Shown here: piece by piece, positions 13,252-17,310 of the stretch
Layout: each line of letters opens with the position of its first letter
Numbering within the stretch: position 1 is the stretch's first letter
From: DATLFQ01 sp035540915
Lineage (GTDB): Bacteria; Actinomycetota; Acidimicrobiia; Acidimicrobiales; GCA-2861595
DNA length: 17,310 nt
Reading direction: 5' to 3'
Assembly: GCA_035540915.1 (NCBI GenBank)
Contig: DATLFQ010000145.1
Coordinates: 1 to 17,310 of the forward strand
Made by a program: the position numbers and the translations under genes
Notes under the pieces: generated by a model
Databases searched by the model: none
What the model was told of the DNA's origin: nothing
The model's input: only the letters and a program-made list of their open reading frames with translations

Positions 13252-14432
13252 GCACACCCGAGCTGATGGGGGCGGCCGGGCCGGGGGCCGACGGGCGGTT
13301 CGGCGAGTTCGGAGGCCGCTTCGTCCCGGAGGCGCTGGTGCCGGCCTGCCAGGAGTTGGAGGCGGCGTTCACGGCCGCGTGGTCGGACCCGGACTTCCAC
13401 CGGGAGTACGAGCGGGTGCTGCGGGAGAACGCCGGGCGACCGACGCCGGTCACGGACTGCACCCGGCTGTCGGAGCGCCTGGGTGTGCGGGTGCTGCTCA
13501 AGCGCGAGGATCTGACGCACACCGGCTCGCACAAGATCAACAACGTGGTCGGGCAGGCCCTCCTGGCCCGGCGCATGGGCAAGCGGCGGGTCATCGCCGA
13601 GACCGGGGCCGGCCAGCACGGCGTGGCCACCGCCACGGCGGCGGCGATGTTCGGCTTCGACTGCGTGGTCTACATGGGCGAGGTCGACGTCGAGCGCCAG
13701 GCGCTCAACGTGTTCCGCATGAAGTTGCTGGGCGCCGAGGTCCGCCCGGTGGCCTCGGGGAGCCGCACCCTCAAGGACGCCATCAACGAGGCCTTCCGGG
13801 ACTGGGTAGCCAGCGTGGAGACGACCCACTACTGCCTGGGCTCGGTGACCGGCCCGCACCCGTACCCGTGGATGATCCGGGAGCTGCAGCGGGTCATCGG
13901 CACCGAAGCCCGCGAGCAGTGCCGCCAGATCCTGGGCGGCGCCGATCCGGACTACGTGGTCGCCTGCGTGGGGGGCGGATCCAACGCGGCCGGGACGTTC
14001 GCCGGCTTCGTCGGCACCGAGGCTCGGCTGGTCGGCGTCGAGCCGGCCGGCGGCGCCGCGATCGGGCGGGGCATCCCCGGCGTCGTCCACGGGGCCAGGT
14101 CCCAACTGCTGCAGGACGAGTACGGCCAGGTCCTGGAGGCGCACTCGGTGTCGGCCGGGCTCGACTATCCCGGCGTCGGCCCCGAGCACTCGCAGCTGGC
14201 CGCCGTGGGCCGGGCCCGCTACGTCGCCGCCGCCGACGCCGAGGTGCTCGACGCCCTGCGCCTTCTGGCCACCACCGAGGGCATCATCCCGGCCCTGGAG
14301 CCGGCCCATGCGGTGGCGTGGGTGGCCCGGGCTGCGGGGACCGCCGAGCTGCCGGCCGGGTCCACCGTGCTGATCACGATGTCGGGCCGGGGCGACAAGG
14401 ACGCCGAGCACGTGATGAAGCTGCTGTCATGA
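13248..14432 (+). CDS. trpB: Tryptophan synthase beta subunit
   Basis: TrpB condenses indole with serine on PLP as the beta subunit of the alpha2beta2 tryptophan synthase. The 394-aa protein begins with a short leader, then GRFGEFGGRFVPEAL, KREDLTHTGSHKINN with the PLP Lys96, AETGAGQHGVATATAAA (about 118-134), the phosphate loop VGGGSNAAGTF, and a C-terminal VLITMSGRGDKD. It is the TrpB1 type that pairs with TrpA; it lacks the features of stand-alone TrpB2. ATG 13248 follows the palindromic spacer with no Shine-Dalgarno, and its stop is part of an ATGA that opens a third mini-ORF before trpA. Confidence 0.97.
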   Translation: MSTPELMGAAGPGADGRFGEFGGRFVPEALVPACQELEAAFTAAWSDPDFHREYERVLRENAGRPTPVTDCTRLSERLGVRVLLKREDLTHTGSHKINNVVGQALLARRMGKRRVIAETGAGQHGVATATAAAMFGFDCVVYMGEVDVERQALNVFRMKLLGAEVRPVASGSRTLKDAINEAFRDWVASVETTHYCLGSVTGPHPYPWMIRELQRVIGTEAREQCRQILGGADPDYVVACVGGGSNAAGTFAGFVGTEARLVGVEPAGGAAIGRGIPGVVHGARSQLLQDEYGQVLEAHSVSAGLDYPGVGPEHSQLAAVGRARYVAAADAEVLDALRLLATTEGIIPALEPAHAVAWVARAAGTAELPAGSTVLITMSGRGDKDAEHVMKLLS

Positions 14433-14524
14433 CAGCGGGCGCCCGGTTCCTTCGGAACTCGCCCGCTGTGCCCGGCGGGGCCCCTGCCCCGCCGGTGCAG
14501 TCGGCCGCTCCGGTGGCCCGATGA
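14429..14524 (+). CDS. Candidate 31-aa coupling mini-ORF between trpB and trpA
   Basis: ATG 14429 overlaps the trpB stop (ATGA) and the frame ends at TGA 14522-14524, overlapping the trpA start (ATGA 14521-14524). The product starts MTAG, the same four residues with which TrpA starts. The DNA ATGACAGCGGGC (14429-14440) closely repeats ATGACGGCGGGC (14521-14532), 92 bp apart, 11 of 12 bases equal. This suggests that an original direct ATGA overlap was split by an insertion that duplicated the start. The rest is Pro/Ala-rich and mostly encoded by two hairpins. No family was recognised. Confidence 0.3.
   Translation: MTAGARFLRNSPAVPGGAPAPPVQSAAPVAR
14432..14469 (+). repeat. Hairpin 1 in the trpB-trpA spacer
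   Basis: ACAGCGGGCG (14432-14441) pairs perfectly with CGCCCGCTGT (14460-14469). Inside, GTTCC pairs with GGAAC around a TTC loop. It begins at the last base of the trpB stop codon. No U-tract follows, and a second hairpin starts 2 bases later. It could limit 3' decay of trpB mRNA or slow ribosomes before trpA; its sequence is unrelated to the hisB-hisH element. Confidence 0.75.
14472..14495 (+). repeat. Hairpin 2 in the trpB-trpA spacer
   Basis: CCGGCGGGGC (14472-14481) pairs perfectly with GCCCCGCCGG (14486-14495) around a CCCT loop. This all-GC 10-bp stem is extremely stable and lies 25 bp before the trpA ATG. Without a U-tract it is a poor intrinsic terminator but could still act as a partial transcriptional or translational barrier between trpB and trpA. 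Confidence 0.75.
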
Positions 14525-15303
14525 CGGCGGGCCCGCTGGAGGTGGCGCTGCGGGCGGCGCGGGACGGCGGCCGCAAGCTCCTGGTGCCCTACGTGACCGG
14601 GGGCCTGGGGCCGCGCTGGGTCGAGGTGCTCGAGGCGATGGCGGCCGCCGGTGCCGACGCCGTCGAGGTCGGCATCCCGTTCTCCGACCCGGTCATGGAC
14701 GGGCCGACGATCCAGGAGGCGTCGCAGCGGGCGCTGTCGGCCGGCGCCACGCCGCCGGCCATCCTGGACGCGCTGCCGTCGGCCGGCGTGGGCGTCCCGC
14801 TCGTGGCGATGACCTACTACAACCTGGTGTTCCGGGGCGGGCACCGCCGCTTCGCCCATGCCCTCGCGACGGCCGGTGTGGCGGGCGCCATCGTGCCGGA
14901 CGTCCCGCTGGAGGAGCTGGAGCCCTGGGCCCGCGCCGCCGCCTCCGAGGACGTCGAGACGGTGTTGCTGGCCTCGCCGGTCACGCCCGACGACCGCCTG
15001 GCCGCCATCTGCGAGCGGTCCCGTGGGTTCGTCTACGGCGTCAGCGTCATGGGCACCACCGGGGAGCGCCAGGCGCTGTCGTCGTCGGCCGGCGTGCTGG
15101 CCAAGCGGCTCAAGGCCTGCACCGACCTGCCGGTGCTGGTGGGCTTCGGGATCTCCACCCCGGCCCAGGCGGTGGAGGCGTGCGCCGAGGCCGACGGGGT
15201 CATCGTCGCCTCGGCGCTCATGCGCCGCCTCCTCGACGGCGCCTCGCCGGACGAGGTGGGCGACGCGGTGGCCGAGCTGCGGGCCGCCCTCGACGCCGGC
15301 TGA
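14521..15303 (+). CDS. trpA: Tryptophan synthase alpha subunit
   Basis: TrpA cleaves indole-glycerol phosphate to indole and glyceraldehyde 3-phosphate and channels indole to TrpB. The 260-aa TIM barrel shows LLVPYVTGGLGP and VEVGIPFSDPVMDGPTIQ with the catalytic Glu49 and Asp60 at canonical numbering. PLVAMTYYNLVFRGG, GAIVPDVPLEE, VYGVSVMGTTGER and VGFGISTPAQAVE follow. ATG 14521 is supported by that numbering. It is the last gene of the trp run, separated from trpB by 88 bp of hairpins where related operons usually have tight junctions. It converges on ftsH. Confidence 0.97.
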   Translation: MTAGPLEVALRAARDGGRKLLVPYVTGGLGPRWVEVLEAMAAAGADAVEVGIPFSDPVMDGPTIQEASQRALSAGATPPAILDALPSAGVGVPLVAMTYYNLVFRGGHRRFAHALATAGVAGAIVPDVPLEELEPWARAAASEDVETVLLASPVTPDDRLAAICERSRGFVYGVSVMGTTGERQALSSSAGVLAKRLKACTDLPVLVGFGISTPAQAVEACAEADGVIVASALMRRLLDGASPDEVGDAVAELRAALDAG

Positions 15304-15309
15304 CTTCCT

Positions 15310-15360
15310 CTCGCTCCTGTGGAGTACACCCCGCCGGGACCGGACGACTCCAAGAGCGAG
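15310..15360. terminator. Candidate bidirectional terminator hairpin between trpA and ftsH
   Basis: CTCGCTC (15310-15316) pairs with GAGCGAG (15354-15360), and further in GGAGT (15321-15325) pairs with ACTCC (15347-15351), leaving a GC-rich loop. It fills most of the 85-bp gap between the converging trpA and ftsH stops. There is no strong U-tract on either strand. A 26-codon frame from GTG 15319 to TAG 15399 also lies here. Confidence 0.45.
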
Positions 15361-15388
15361 CCGCCCAGCATCGGTCCCCCGCCCGCCC

Positions 15389-17310
<1,922 letters not shown>

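Overview
The window is very GC-rich, with GC-dominated third codon positions, frequent GTG starts and 4-base GTGA/ATGA stop-start overlaps. The gene order hisD-C-B-H-A-F-I-trpE ... trpC-F-B-A is the ancestral actinobacterial his-trp arrangement. An MetAP with an actinobacterial-type N-terminal extension and candidate leaderless TANNNT promoters agree with a high-GC actinobacterium, possibly Acidimicrobiia-like (an inference from style; no rRNA or marker comparison was possible). No mobile-element transposase, CRISPR array, tRNA or rRNA was seen.

Layout. (1) 1-4824, plus strand: the end of hisD, then hisC, hisB, hisH, hisA, hisF, a GroES-like gene and hisI, most of them overlapping or nearly so. 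(2) 4808-6468: trpE overlapping hisI, then a small ORF that looks frameshifted at a 4-unit 7-bp tandem repeat. (3) 6545-8790, minus strand: sufE-map-corA, transcribed in that order. (4) 8854-11531, plus strand and divergent from sufE: a rhodanese-type sulfurtransferase, a YgfZ/GcvT-like folate-binding protein and a lipoprotein. Blocks 3 and 4 separate trpE from the rest of trp. (5) 11727-15303, plus strand: trpC-trpF-trpB-trpA behind its own candidate leaderless promoter. (6) 15389-17310, minus strand: ftsH, convergent with trpA and cut by the window end.

The his and trp genes cover much of histidine and tryptophan synthesis. hisG, hisE, trpD and trpG are not in the window. hisA and a separate trpF are both present, so the organism need not use the single dual-function PriA enzyme of Streptomyces and Mycobacterium. 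The sufE/sseA/ygfZ group concerns sulfur transfer and iron-sulfur cluster upkeep.

The most unusual signal is in three operon junctions: hisB-hisH, trpF-trpB and trpB-trpA. Each carries a 77-92 bp spacer made largely of palindromes. Each spacer is also an open mini-ORF of 26-31 codons that starts in the upstream stop (GTGA or ATGA) and stops in the downstream start (GTGA or ATGA). The first two spacers are homologous, with compensatory stem changes and in-frame indels. They look like palindromic insertions that preserve translational coupling. A second oddity is the window's last 36 bp, which exactly repeat the ftsH zinc-site coding sequence and may be an assembly artefact.
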